From NCBI RefSeq assembly GCF_004912275.1, contig NZ_STGY01000021.1:62001-126000 (forward strand): a stretch of 64,000 nucleotides of DNA, given 5' to 3'. Source of the DNA: Glycomyces buryatensis (lineage in GTDB: Bacteria > Actinomycetota > Actinomycetes > Mycobacteriales > Micromonosporaceae). Position numbers and translations under genes: made by a program. Below are positions 53,679 to 62,819 of the stretch, piece after piece. The notes under the pieces were generated by a model that saw nothing but the letters and a program-made list of their open reading frames with translations, did no database searches and was not told the origin of the DNA. Positions within the stretch are counted from its first letter, which is position 1; each line of letters opens with the position of its first letter.

Positions 53679-55762
53679 TGAGCAGCTTTCCCGTTGAACT
53701 TCCCGACTTCGACGAAGAGGTCGTCACCGAGTCCAAGGTCCAGTTCTTGGACGTACCGGGCCTGAGCGGCAAGGCCGCGCTCATCTCGCTCGACAACGGC
53801 TACGACCACACCAAGCCCAACTCGTTCGGACCCCGCGGACTCAAGAGCCTGTGGGCGGCCCTGGACGAGGTCGAGGCCGCCGAGGGCGTCGGGCTCATCG
53901 CCGTCACCGGCAAGCCGTTCATCTTCCTGGCCGGCGCCGACATCAAGATGATGCCGCTGCTGGAGACCCGCGAGCAGGGCCTGGCCATGGCCCGCGCCGG
54001 ACACGTCGTCTACAAGCGGCTCAAGGACTCCACGGTCCCGACGTTCGCGTTCGTCAACGGCACCGCGCTCGGCGGCGGCATGGAGCTGGCGCTCCACTGC
54101 CACTACCGGACCATCTCCACCAGCGCCGTCGGCCTGGGCCTGCCGGAGGTCTCCATCGGGCTCATCCCCGGCTGGGGCGGCTCGCAGATCCTGCCGAACC
54201 TCATCGGACCGGAGAAGGCCGCGCAGGTCATCATCGGCAACCCGCTGAACCAGAACAAGATGATGCGCGGGACCGACCTGGTGCCCATGGGCATCGCCGA
54301 CGTCGAGTTCGAGGCCGCCGACTTCATCGAGGAGTCCCTGGCCTGGGCCGTCGGCGTCGTCAATGACGAGATCGGCGTGGACCGCGCCGCCATCGACCGC
54401 GACAGCTGGCCGATGGTCATCGCCGGGGCCAGGAAGCTCGTGGACGAGAAGATCCACAACGCCTCCCCCGCCGCGATGAAGGCGCTCGACCTGTTGGAGC
54501 TGGCGCGGACCGCGTCGTTCGAGGACGGCTCGCTCGCCGAGGACGAGGCCCTGGCTGACTGCGAGATGGCTCCGGAGTTCAAGACGAGCCTCTACGCGTT
54601 CGACCTGGTGCGCAGGCTGGGCAAGCGCCCGGCCGGTGCGCCGAGTCCCGGGCTGGCGAAGGAGATCGGCAAGGTCGGCGTGGTCGGGGCCGGACTCATG
54701 GCCGGGCAGATCGCGCTCATGTTCGCGCGCCGGCTCGAAGTCCCGGTCGTCATGACCGACCTCGACGCCGACCGGGCCGCCAAGGGCCTCGCTTACGTGC
54801 GCGCCGAGATCGACAAGCTGGAGGCGAAGGGCCGGGCCTCGAAGCTCAAGGCCGCGAAGCTGCGGGCACTCGTGTCGGCCAGCGCCGACAAGTCGGTGTA
54901 CGCGGACTGCGACCTCGTCATCGAGGCCGTGTTCGAGGAGCTGCAGGTCAAGCAGGCGGTGTTCGGGGAGATCGAGCCGATCGTCTCGGACGAGTGCCTG
55001 CTGGTCACCAACACCTCCGGGTTGAGCATCACCGCCATGGCGTCGAAGCTGGCGCATCCGGAGCGGCTGGTCGGGATGCACTTCTTCAATCCGGTGGCGG
55101 TCATGCCGCTGGTGGAGATCATCGCGACCTCCTCGACCGACGAGGAGACGCTCGCGACGGCGTATGCGGTCGCGAAGAAGCTGAGGAAGACCGCGGTGGG
55201 TTCGGCCGACCGGCCGGCGTTCATCGTGAACCGCCTGCTGGGGCGGATGCTCGCCGAGGTCACCGGCGCGGTCGACGCGGGCACTCCGGTGGACGTGGCG
55301 GACGTGTCGCTCGACAAGCTGGGCCTGCCGATGCGGCCGTTCGCGCTGCTGGAGCTGGTGGGTCTGCAGGTCGCCTCGCACCTGACGACGCACCTGAACG
55401 AGGACCTGGGTCCGCGGTTCCCGATCTCGGAGAACCTGCGGCGCCTGGCCGAGTCGGATGTCCCCGTGTTCGATGCGGAGAAGCAGGGCAAGGGGCGCCT
55501 GACGGAGGCCGGCCGGGCGCTGCTGGAGTTCGGGGACAAGGTCTTGACGTCCGAGGAGGTCGAGCACCGGGTGCTGTCGGGCCTGTCCGAGGAGGTCGCG
55601 CTGATGCTGGAGGAGGGCGTCGTGCCCGGTCCGCAGCAGATCGACCTGGCGATGATCCTGGGTGCGGGCTTCCCGTTCTGGCTCGGTGGCCTGACGCCGT
55701 ACCTCGACCGGGTGGGCATTTCGACCGAGGTGTCCGGTAAGCCGTTCGCGGCGATGGGCTGA
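53678..55762 (+). CDS. fadB: Fatty acid oxidation complex alpha subunit (enoyl-CoA hydratase / 3-hydroxyacyl-CoA dehydrogenase)
   Basis: Bifunctional enzyme, 694 residues. Hydratase part (~1-300) with GADIKMMPLLE (~90) and ALGGGMELALHCHYR (~130) for the oxyanion hole and EVSIGLIPGWGGSQ with the catalytic Glu (~155). NAD-binding GAGLMAGQIALMFARR begins ~338, and the dehydrogenase contacts include GMHFFNPVAVMPLVEII (~466). Starts at ATG 53678 behind GAGGGGG, coupled to fadA by TAATG. The glycine-rich NAD motif reads GAGLMAG rather than GAGTMGAGI, an ordinary variant. A strong terminator follows. Confidence 0.95.
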   Translation: MSSFPVELPDFDEEVVTESKVQFLDVPGLSGKAALISLDNGYDHTKPNSFGPRGLKSLWAALDEVEAAEGVGLIAVTGKPFIFLAGADIKMMPLLETREQGLAMARAGHVVYKRLKDSTVPTFAFVNGTALGGGMELALHCHYRTISTSAVGLGLPEVSIGLIPGWGGSQILPNLIGPEKAAQVIIGNPLNQNKMMRGTDLVPMGIADVEFEAADFIEESLAWAVGVVNDEIGVDRAAIDRDSWPMVIAGARKLVDEKIHNASPAAMKALDLLELARTASFEDGSLAEDEALADCEMAPEFKTSLYAFDLVRRLGKRPAGAPSPGLAKEIGKVGVVGAGLMAGQIALMFARRLEVPVVMTDLDADRAAKGLAYVRAEIDKLEAKGRASKLKAAKLRALVSASADKSVYADCDLVIEAVFEELQVKQAVFGEIEPIVSDECLLVTNTSGLSITAMASKLAHPERLVGMHFFNPVAVMPLVEIIATSSTDEETLATAYAVAKKLRKTAVGSADRPAFIVNRLLGRMLAEVTGAVDAGTPVDVADVSLDKLGLPMRPFALLELVGLQVASHLTTHLNEDLGPRFPISENLRRLAESDVPVFDAEKQGKGRLTEAGRALLEFGDKVLTSEEVEHRVLSGLSEEVALMLEEGVVPGPQQIDLAMILGAGFPFWLGGLTPYLDRVGISTEVSGKPFAAMG

Positions 55763-55821
55763 CCGAGGCTCGGCCCAGGCGTAAAGCCTGGTCTGTGCCA
55801 GCAGTCACGATATCTTTACGC

Positions 55822-55859
55822 CGAGCCCGGACTCGTCCGAAAGGCTGAGTCCGGGCTCG
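55822..55859 (+). terminator. Terminator of fadA-fadB
   Basis: Perfect 13-bp stem cgagcccggactc/gagtccgggctcg with a 12-base loop, 60 bp after the fadB stop. A weak T-rich flank follows. Confidence 0.75.
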
Positions 55860-56037
55860 TCCCGTGTCCGGAGCCCGACTGTAGTGAACTGGGGAGTAAC
55901 CGGACTCATCGCTCGGAAGCGGAGCTATCCGGGAAACCTCGCGCGCCGTCCACAGTTATATGTTATCGCGTCCACTCCTTGGAATCCTTTGATGAGCACG
56001 GCTTTCACCTGCGGTTCTTCGCTCTTACGGTTGCCCG

Positions 56038-56880
56038 GTGCTTAGCAAGATCATTGAAGGCGCGACCGGCACCGTCCGGAACGCCGCATCGGCCGTCGCG
56101 ACCCGCCTGAACGGGGTGCGCGTCGCCGCCGTCGAGCGACTGTCCGGGGAACACCGCGGCCGTCGCCGCATCGCCGTCATCGCTCTCGCCGCCGCGGTCT
56201 TCGTCGGCTCCGGCGCCACCGCCGCGTGGGCGCTGACGACGAATGAGGAGACCTACGGCGAGCCGGAGGCCGTCGCCGTAGACGCCACCACCGAGGAGGC
56301 CACGGAGGAGGCGACCACCGAGGCGCCGACGGAGGAAGTTACCGAGGAAGCGACCGAGGAGGCCCCTGCGGAGCCCGCCCCCGAGGAGACGACCGAGGAG
56401 GAGACCACCGAGGCGCCCGATCCCGGGCCCGTCGACATCGACGTCTCGGACCTCGACGACGAGCAGGAGGCCAACGCCGTCACGATTATCGAGACCGGCG
56501 CGGAGCTCGGCTTCGACGACCAGGGCTGGGCCGTCGCGCTCGCCACGGCCATGCAGGAGGCGAAGATGTACAACGCCGCCTCCGAGGCCGTCCCGGAGAG
56601 CTTCGAGTACTCCGACTCCTCGGTCAGCTACTCCGACCACGACTCGGTCGGCATCTTCCAGCAGCGTCCGTCGATGGGCTGGGGCAGCGTCGAAGAGCTG
56701 ATGGACGTCTCGACGTCGGCCAGCAAGTTCTACAACACCCTTTCGGACGTCTCGGGCTGGGAGTCCATGTCGATCGCCTCGGCCGCGCAGGCCGTGCAGA
56801 TCTCGGCCTACCCCGACTACTACGCCCAGTGGGAAGGCCTCGCCTGGGACGTCATCGACGCCTACAACGCGGCCAAGTAA
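56038..56880 (+). CDS. Membrane-anchored lysozyme-like protein A
   Basis: A 280-residue protein. One membrane helix (~44-65), with a basic cytoplasmic end, is followed by a long Glu/Thr-Ala repeat region (TEEATEEATTEAPTEE..., ~75-135), then a folded domain (~140-280) containing GWAVALATAMQEAKMYNAAS and SVGIFQQRPSMGWG. The latter are hallmarks of a lysozyme-fold domain widespread in secreted actinobacterial wall proteins, with the Glu in AMQE as candidate catalytic acid. It starts at GTG 56038 with a poor ribosome site. It has a paralogue next door (57218-58063). Confidence 0.78.
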   Translation: MLSKIIEGATGTVRNAASAVATRLNGVRVAAVERLSGEHRGRRRIAVIALAAAVFVGSGATAAWALTTNEETYGEPEAVAVDATTEEATEEATTEAPTEEVTEEATEEAPAEPAPEETTEEETTEAPDPGPVDIDVSDLDDEQEANAVTIIETGAELGFDDQGWAVALATAMQEAKMYNAASEAVPESFEYSDSSVSYSDHDSVGIFQQRPSMGWGSVEELMDVSTSASKFYNTLSDVSGWESMSIASAAQAVQISAYPDYYAQWEGLAWDVIDAYNAAK

Positions 56881-56908
56881 GCACGGAAGACCTTTCTCGC
56901 CTCCCGCG

Positions 56909-56943
56909 GAACGGGCCCCGCACTCAGGTGCGGGGCCCGTTCC
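56909..56943 (+). terminator. Terminator behind lysozyme-like gene A
   Basis: Perfect 15-bp stem (56909-56923 with 56929-56943) and a 5-base loop, followed by cctttaca. It isolates the gene from its downstream paralogue. Confidence 0.8.
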
Positions 56944-57182
56944 CTTTACATTGCGGAGTCGAATTGCGACTCCGTGCACATGACGGCGATCACACGACAC
57001 CAACGGCGCTTTCCGCGCCGCCCGCCGGTCAGGGGCCGCTCATCCGTTCGGCCGGGGCATCTCTCCCGAGTCCGGCCGCCGCGCCCACCCGCAGCGATAG
57101 CGCCCCTACCGGATGAAACGGCCACTCACTCTGTCGGGTGAGAACCGGGCCGTGACTTTGTGGAGTCGCCCTCCTTGTCCGT

Positions 57183-57210
57183 CTGACCTGCGCCGATTCC
57201 CCTCTAGCCT
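57183..57210 (+). promoter_or_regulatory. Predicted promoter of lysozyme-like gene B
   Basis: CTGACC (-35, 57183-57188), 16-base spacer, and TAGCCT (-10, 57205-57210), with the ATG at 57218 exactly 7 bases downstream. This arrangement predicts a leaderless mRNA and supports that start. Confidence 0.45.
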
Positions 57211-57217
57211 TACGCGA

Positions 57218-58063
57218 ATGCGCGAGCAGACTTCCCCCGACGAGCCGCAGGCGGACCCGGACAGCGAGTTGGCCCTATACGAGGCGCGCCGCCGCGCCCG
57301 CGAGAACGCACCGGACTCAGGCAGACGCGGCCACCATCGGCGCCGATCCAAGGTGCTGCGCCGCCTCGCCGCCGCCTCGGCCGCCGCCGTCGTCGCCACC
57401 GGCACGGCGGGCGCCGCCGGAGCCACCCTCTCCGACGCCGACGACCCCACGGTCGAGGAGCGCGTGGCGCGGACCATCGTCGCCGAGGCCATCGGCGCCG
57501 ACTACGACTGGGACAACGTCGAGGCCATGCCGAGCATCATGCCGATGAAGGAGGCCGCGGGGACCGTCGCGCCGGCCGCCGCGAAGTCCGAGGCGAACGA
57601 GATCCCGCCGACCGTGAACGCTGACGCCGCCCCCGTCGGAGGCCTGGACGAGACCCAGATGGGCAATGCCGCCGCGATCATCCAGGCCGGCATGGATCGC
57701 GGGCTCGGCGAGCGGGCCTGGGCGGTGGCCCTGGCGACCGCCATGCAGGAGTCCAAGTTCTACAACTCGGCCAACCCGGTCGTGCCCGCGTCGTACGACT
57801 ACGACTGGGACATCGAGTACTCCGACCACGACTCGATCGGGCTGTTCCAGCAGCGCCCGTCGATGGGCTGGGGCACCGTCGCCGAGCTCATGGACCCTCG
57901 GGCGTCGGCGGCCAAGTTCTACGGCACCCTCGAAGACGTCTCCGGGTGGGAGGACATGTCGATCGCCTCGGCCGCGCAGGCCGTGCAGATCTCGGCCTAC
58001 CCCGACTACTACGCCCAGTGGGAGGACCTCGCCTGGGACATCATCGACGCCCAGGTCGGTTGA
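57218..58063 (+). CDS. Membrane-anchored lysozyme-like protein B
   Basis: A 281-residue paralogue of the protein at 56038. A basic N-terminus with RRGHHRRRS is followed by an Ala-rich hydrophobic segment (~48-70), either a signal-anchor or a cleaved signal peptide. A linker follows, then the same domain (~150-281) with AWAVALATAMQESKFYNSAN, SIGLFQQRPSMGWG and a C-terminal AAQAVQISAYPDYYAQWE that is identical in the two proteins. Outside the domain they differ. The frame is open to 57113, but the leaderless promoter favours ATG 57218. Probable cell-wall hydrolase; activity unproven. Confidence 0.78.
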   Translation: MREQTSPDEPQADPDSELALYEARRRARENAPDSGRRGHHRRRSKVLRRLAAASAAAVVATGTAGAAGATLSDADDPTVEERVARTIVAEAIGADYDWDNVEAMPSIMPMKEAAGTVAPAAAKSEANEIPPTVNADAAPVGGLDETQMGNAAAIIQAGMDRGLGERAWAVALATAMQESKFYNSANPVVPASYDYDWDIEYSDHDSIGLFQQRPSMGWGTVAELMDPRASAAKFYGTLEDVSGWEDMSIASAAQAVQISAYPDYYAQWEDLAWDIIDAQVG

Positions 58064-58199
58064 GTCCGAACCGTTTAGAGGATTCTTACAAACTTTTCCG
58101 TGGAAATGCCCAGGCGGGGGCCCGTGGGTTGTGGACGCCCCACAACAGTTGTCCGTTTCGCCCGTTCATCCGCTTGACAGGTGCGAACAGACTGACGAC

Positions 58200-60857
58200 A
58201 TGACCAATTACAACTGCCCCCGATGCGGCGCGCAGAGTCCGCCCGAGCGGTGCGATGCGTGCGGACGCGGGCCGGTGCCCCTGCTCGCTAAGCTCTCCGA
58301 GCTCGACGCGACCCTCGCCGTCATGCCCCCCACCCTGAGCAGCCGAGCCGCCGTCGAGACCGAGCGACTCCGGGTCCTCGAAGAGCTCAAGAAGGTCGCG
58401 GTCGCCTACCGCGCCGAGGCCGAGCAGGCCGCGAAGCACGCCGCCGCCTCGGCTCCGCCCGCAATGCCCGCGCCACAATCGCGACCACAGCCGCAGTTCG
58501 CGCCCGGGCAGACTCTCCAGGCGCCGGCGCAGACCCCGAACGCGGCACCGCCTTCGCAGTCCGCGCCGCCCCAGACCCCCTCGGCGGGCATCGCCGGCCC
58601 GCTCGGGAGCGCCGCACCTCCGCCCCCGACACTGCCCCCACCGGTCCAGGCCCGGCCCGAGCGCGGCGAGGTCGCCGCCAAGACCGTCCAGACGACCCTG
58701 CTCAGCCTCGGCGGGATCCTCGTCGCCGCCGCGATCATCATCTTCACCGCCGTCGCCTGGCAGAGCATGGGCGACGCGGGGCGACTGGTGGTCCTGGGCG
58801 GATTCACCACGCTCCTGTTGGCCGTTCCGGCGGTCCTCATCCGCTTCCGACTGTGGGCCACCGCCGAGACCTTCGCCTCGCTCGCGGCGCTCGCCCTGTG
58901 GTGCTCGGCCCTGGCCGGTTACTACCTCTATCTGCCGGGCGGCAGCTCGCTCAGCTCCGAGGCCGTCGGCACCTGGTCGGCCCTGGTGCTGGCCGCCCTC
59001 ACCGCGTACCGCGCCGGCGTCAGGACCGCCGCCCCCGCCTGGGCGCTCCTGCCGCTGGCCGCCGTCGGCTCCGCCTTCGCCGCCTCCGGCCCGGTCCGCT
59101 TCGCCGCCCCGCTCATGCTCGCCACCGCCGCGGTCCTGGCCGCCGCCTCCTGGGTCGTCTCCCGCCGCGGCAGCCACTACCCGCGCAGCGACCAGTGGAT
59201 CGCCCGACTGCTGCTGTGCACCGCCGTCATCGAGGCCTTCCTCGCCGGACTTCGCGTGGCCTTCGGACTCAGCGGCGCGATCATCCCGATCGTCGCCGCC
59301 GCCATCGCGTTCATGGCCGCCGGAAACCTCCTGGCCATCCTCTACGTCCGGCGGGGCGGCGCCACGTTCGCGACCCTCCTGATCGGCACCGCCACCACCG
59401 GCGCGCTCCTGGTGTGCGCGTGGGTGCTGGCCATCCGCTCCGGCTCCGTCGAGCTGGCCATCCCCTCGCTCGCCCTGCTCGCCGCCGTCATCGTGGCGCT
59501 GGTGAACCTCGAAGACAAGTCCGACGACGACCACTCGATCGTGGTCGCGGCCGCCGCCGGGATCACCGCACTGGCCGGGTTCGCCATCGTCACCTTCGAC
59601 GCGCCGGACCTGACCGCCTACCTCGTCGCGACTCTCGCCATCGGACTGTCGTCGCTGTTGCTGCCCGATCCGCTGCGGACCGCCGTGCGGCGCGCCGGCT
59701 ATGTCGGCGGGGTCGGCGTCGGCATTGCCGCGACGCTCATCTCCCTGACCGCACTGCCCTTGATCTGGTGGGGCGACGATGCCGGGGCCCTCGACTGGGA
59801 GATCCCGATCGTCCTGGGCGTCCTGGCCTTCGGCGCCGCGCTCCTGCCGCGCCGATTCCGGTTCGACTTCCTGGCGCTGGCACTGACCTCCGCCGTCCTC
59901 GCCGCCGGCGGCATGCTGAACTCCGGACCCGAGGGCCACCTGCTCGCGACGCTCGGGCTCGGGCTGTGCGCCGCCATCGCCCTCGCCGCCGCCCTCCTCT
60001 CGGAGAATCTCAGCGGACGCTGCACCGGCTGGGTGCTGCTGGCAGCGTGGATCGCGTCCACCGCCGGCGCCGCCCTCCACCTCGACCTGCCCGAGGACAC
60101 GATCGAGCTGGCCGTGGTCGTCGCGGCCGCGTTCATGCTCGTGCTCGCCGCCGGGGCACCCCGGCGCAGCCGCCCCGACCGGGTGCTCGGCGTGGTGCTC
60201 TCGCACATCCTGGCCGGATCCATGCTCGGCCTCTGGCTGGTGATCGAGGGGTTCGAAACGGCCTGGAACGGCGAGCCGATGACCATGATGCTCCCGCTGG
60301 GGTTCGGCATCTACACCCTCGCCCTGGCCGGCGTCGCGCTCATCGTGCCGGTCAAGAAGGGTGCGTATGCGATCGCCGCGCTGTGCACCGGCACCGTCGG
60401 CTGGTGGACGCTGCTCTCCTCGCAAGACATCGACACCCTCGAATTCTTCACCGTCCCGCCCGCGGCGGTGCTGTTCCTGCTCGGACTGTGGCGCCTGGAG
60501 CGGCGGCCCCAGACCGGTTCATGGGCGGCACTGGCGCTGCCGATCGGCATCGGAATCGGGCCGAGCCTGCTGCTGGCCCTCGGCGACGACGATCCGGTCC
60601 GCCGGGCCGGGGTCGCCGCCGCCGGTGTGGCAGTCGTGATCGCGGGCGTGCACCGGCGCTGGCAGGCGCCCCTGGTGCTCGGCGCGATCGTCCTGCTGGC
60701 CATCACGGCCAATGAACTGTCGCTGGTGTGGACGCTGATCCCGAAGTGGATTCCGCTCGCCATCGGCGGCGCCGTCCTGATCGGTGCGGGCGCGACGCTG
60801 GAGCAGCGCCGCAAGGACGTGGCACGAATCGGACAAGCGGTGAAATCGATGCGATAG
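58200..60857 (+). CDS. Polytopic membrane protein with N-terminal zinc ribbon (SCO7613-like)
   Basis: An 885-residue protein. A four-cysteine zinc ribbon (CPRCGAQSPPERCDACG) occupies residues ~5-22. A short coiled coil (~50-75) and a Pro/Gln/Ala-rich linker (~80-160) follow, then 20 or more hydrophobic helices fill the remaining ~700 residues. The helices are Ala/Leu/Val-rich with few charged residues. The Streptomyces family (SCO7613 C-terminal type) has no known function. It begins at ATG 58200; the frame upstream is antisense or noncoding. It is transcribed after lysozyme-like gene B. Confidence 0.75.
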   Translation: MTNYNCPRCGAQSPPERCDACGRGPVPLLAKLSELDATLAVMPPTLSSRAAVETERLRVLEELKKVAVAYRAEAEQAAKHAAASAPPAMPAPQSRPQPQFAPGQTLQAPAQTPNAAPPSQSAPPQTPSAGIAGPLGSAAPPPPTLPPPVQARPERGEVAAKTVQTTLLSLGGILVAAAIIIFTAVAWQSMGDAGRLVVLGGFTTLLLAVPAVLIRFRLWATAETFASLAALALWCSALAGYYLYLPGGSSLSSEAVGTWSALVLAALTAYRAGVRTAAPAWALLPLAAVGSAFAASGPVRFAAPLMLATAAVLAAASWVVSRRGSHYPRSDQWIARLLLCTAVIEAFLAGLRVAFGLSGAIIPIVAAAIAFMAAGNLLAILYVRRGGATFATLLIGTATTGALLVCAWVLAIRSGSVELAIPSLALLAAVIVALVNLEDKSDDDHSIVVAAAAGITALAGFAIVTFDAPDLTAYLVATLAIGLSSLLLPDPLRTAVRRAGYVGGVGVGIAATLISLTALPLIWWGDDAGALDWEIPIVLGVLAFGAALLPRRFRFDFLALALTSAVLAAGGMLNSGPEGHLLATLGLGLCAAIALAAALLSENLSGRCTGWVLLAAWIASTAGAALHLDLPEDTIELAVVVAAAFMLVLAAGAPRRSRPDRVLGVVLSHILAGSMLGLWLVIEGFETAWNGEPMTMMLPLGFGIYTLALAGVALIVPVKKGAYAIAALCTGTVGWWTLLSSQDIDTLEFFTVPPAAVLFLLGLWRLERRPQTGSWAALALPIGIGIGPSLLLALGDDDPVRRAGVAAAGVAVVIAGVHRRWQAPLVLGAIVLLAITANELSLVWTLIPKWIPLAIGGAVLIGAGATLEQRRKDVARIGQAVKSMR

Positions 60858-60950
60858 CGTCGCAAGGACCTTGAACACCGACGATCCAAAAGAGACGCCG
60901 CAGGAATGCAACCATCCGGCTGCCTGCGGCGTCTGTCCATTGCACCGGTT

Positions 60951-60985
60951 AAACGGCGGGCCCCGCGCAGGGTCCGCCGTTTTTT
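60951..60985 (+). terminator. Strong terminator behind the polytopic membrane protein
   Basis: Stem aaacggcgggccc/gggtccgccgttt (one G:T pair) followed by TTTTTT. A second perfect 11-bp inverted repeat (gacgccgcagg 60894-60904 with cctgcggcgtc 60923-60933) stands just upstream, so the transcript end carries two tandem hairpins. Confidence 0.88.
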
Positions 60986-61262
60986 CGGCTCTTCTCTCGT
61001 GGCCGTGGGTGGGTTTCCATGGGACTCTGCCGCGCCGTTCGGGTCGGTGTTCAGGCGGCAGCGACGGAGGAGCGGGGGAAGGGCGCCCGGGCGACACGCC
61101 CGACCGCAGGGTACGAGGCACTTGAGCAGGGAAAACACTGCCAGTGTTCACCCGTTTGAGTGATGCGGTCAGGCCGTCCATATGGCACCATTGAGTCATA
61201 GAACAGGAGCATCAGAACAGTCGAACTGTTCGAGATACAGACTCTACGAGGAGGTGAGATAG
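60986..61262. other. Intergenic region upstream of the DUF222-HNH gene
   Basis: Noncoding stretch of ~277 bp. It holds overlapping symmetric sites near the gene: GAACAGTCGAACTGTTC (61215-61231), and a smaller aacact-gcc-agtgtt (~61134-61148). The ribosome site GAGGAGGTGAG precedes the ATG. No protein-coding frame is credible. Confidence 0.5.
61215..61231. promoter_or_regulatory. 17-bp palindrome upstream of the DUF222-HNH gene
   Basis: GAACAGT and ACTGTTC around CGA, a perfect 7-bp inverted repeat 31 bp before the start codon. It resembles no operator I can name: spacing rules out the standard actinobacterial SOS box (CGAAC-N4-GTTCG). It could bind a regulator of this gene. Confidence 0.4.
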
Positions 61263-62819
61263 ATGGCTACCAGTAACACCAGTACCGCACCGGCCGGTTC
61301 TGACCGGCGGGGCAAGTCCGAGGCCATCCACGCCCTCCTCGATGCGCAGGCGGCTCTGATCAATGCCGCTCACGCTCAGGTGCTGGCTTCGGTGATCGAT
61401 GCGAAGGCGGCGAACATTCACCGGGATTTCGACGGGTTCTCCGCAGTGCGGGAATGGCTGGTGTCGACGTTCGACTTCCATCAGCAGGTAGCCTCCGATC
61501 TGGCCGCGATCGCCCGCCGCGCAAGGAAGTTCGCCCTCCTCGCCACTGCCGCCACGTCTCGGGAGGCCAGGATCGATCCGGTCGCCTACGCGGTGCGCCA
61601 ACTCGACAAGACCCCTGCGATGCGCCTGTACGCCCGCACTCCCTACCGCGAGGCCGTGACCTCCCCCTTCGACGCTGCGGTGTCCTGTGCGACTCCTGAA
61701 GCCCTGGTCGTCCAGTACTGCGCCCACGCACCGTTCAAGGACTTGAAAGCGCACCTGGCCGAGATCGAAGCGTCCCTCGCCGAGAGCGCGGAACTGTTCG
61801 AAGGGCTCGGGGAGCAGTCCCTGCAATACCTCGAACTGTCCGAGAACCCCAACGGCATGTGGACCCTCGCCGGGCAGTTGTCGGCCGACACCGGTGTCCT
61901 GTTCGCCAAGATGCTCACCACATCGGTACCCCCACCCCGCCAGGACGAGACGGATGCCGACGGGGACCTGCCCGCGGTAGCGAACCGGAACGCCGAAGCC
62001 CTCCACCAGATGCTCGCCTCCTACGGGGCCAGCACCGACGCCCCCACCCGGCACGGGCACACCGCGACCCTCTCGCTCCTGTGCGACCTGGAGACCCTGC
62101 AAGGCAAAGACACCGGCCGCACCCCCACCCTCGAAGGCCAGCCGATCTCCCTCGCCAAGGCCCGCCTCCTCGCCTGCGAGGGCAACGTCATCCCCATGGT
62201 CTACGACTACGCCACCGGTGAAGTAGTCGACCTCGGACGAGCCGAACGCCTCCCCAACACCGCCCTGCGCCGCAAGCTCGAAGCCGAACAGCCCGGCGGG
62301 TGCGCCTGGCACGACTGCGACCGGCCCATCGCATGGTGCGAGGCCCACCACATTGCACACTGGGCCGACGGTGGAAAGACGGACGCGGACAACCTGATCC
62401 TGCTGTGCCGCTTCCACCACGGCCGCATCCACACCCCCGGCTGGACGGTCACGAAGACCGGCCCCGGCCAGGCCTTGATCGTCCACCACGACGGCCACGA
62501 GACCGCCCCGGCCGACATGCACGAATACTCGGGCGGCCAGGGCTGCGGGTACGGCTGCGAAGACCACCGCACCGATGCGGACCTCGATGAGGACTTCACC
62601 GCAGGGCCCGACGACGCCTTCCCCACCGGCCTCTACCCCGAAGAACACGCACAAGTCCCAGACCGGGAACTCAAAGACCTCCTCGACTCCTACACCCTCC
62701 ACCGCATCGGCATCGACCTCAAACGGGCCAAAGCCCGTGCACGAGAACGCTTCCGCACACCAGCTCCTCCGGAAGCCGAACCGGCCGACCGGTTACCATG
62801 CCCCGCCGCCAGGCAGTGA
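61263..62819 (+). CDS. DUF222 and HNH endonuclease (REP13E12-like)
   Basis: A 518-residue protein of the family repeated in mycobacterial REP13E12 elements. DUF222 covers ~15-330; the HNH nuclease is at ~345-400, with CAWHDCDRPIAWCEAHHIAHW, then DADNLILLCRFHHGRIH. Cysteines and histidines fit a zinc site and the ββα-metal active site. The C-terminal ~100 residues are Asp/Glu-rich, then basic. The gene has an excellent ribosome site. Such genes are often multicopy and spread with repeats; the DNA target and biological role are unknown. Confidence 0.88.
   Translation: MATSNTSTAPAGSDRRGKSEAIHALLDAQAALINAAHAQVLASVIDAKAANIHRDFDGFSAVREWLVSTFDFHQQVASDLAAIARRARKFALLATAATSREARIDPVAYAVRQLDKTPAMRLYARTPYREAVTSPFDAAVSCATPEALVVQYCAHAPFKDLKAHLAEIEASLAESAELFEGLGEQSLQYLELSENPNGMWTLAGQLSADTGVLFAKMLTTSVPPPRQDETDADGDLPAVANRNAEALHQMLASYGASTDAPTRHGHTATLSLLCDLETLQGKDTGRTPTLEGQPISLAKARLLACEGNVIPMVYDYATGEVVDLGRAERLPNTALRRKLEAEQPGGCAWHDCDRPIAWCEAHHIAHWADGGKTDADNLILLCRFHHGRIHTPGWTVTKTGPGQALIVHHDGHETAPADMHEYSGGQGCGYGCEDHRTDADLDEDFTAGPDDAFPTGLYPEEHAQVPDRELKDLLDSYTLHRIGIDLKRAKARARERFRTPAPPEAEPADRLPCPAARQ

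Noticed and set aside
55800-56037. c-di-AMP (ydaO) riboswitch before the lysozyme-like gene, as seen in some actinomycete wall-hydrolase genes
   Set aside because: None of the conserved ydaO elements could be matched in the 5' region.
60871-61125. Small Cys-rich frame (begins MNTDDPKETPQECNHP) as a peptide gene
   Set aside because: It runs through the terminator hairpin, has no ribosome site, and the cysteines are few; chance reading.
61215-61235. LexA SOS box upstream of the DUF222-HNH gene
   Set aside because: The CGAAC and GTTCG halves are separated by one base, not the four of the actinobacterial consensus.
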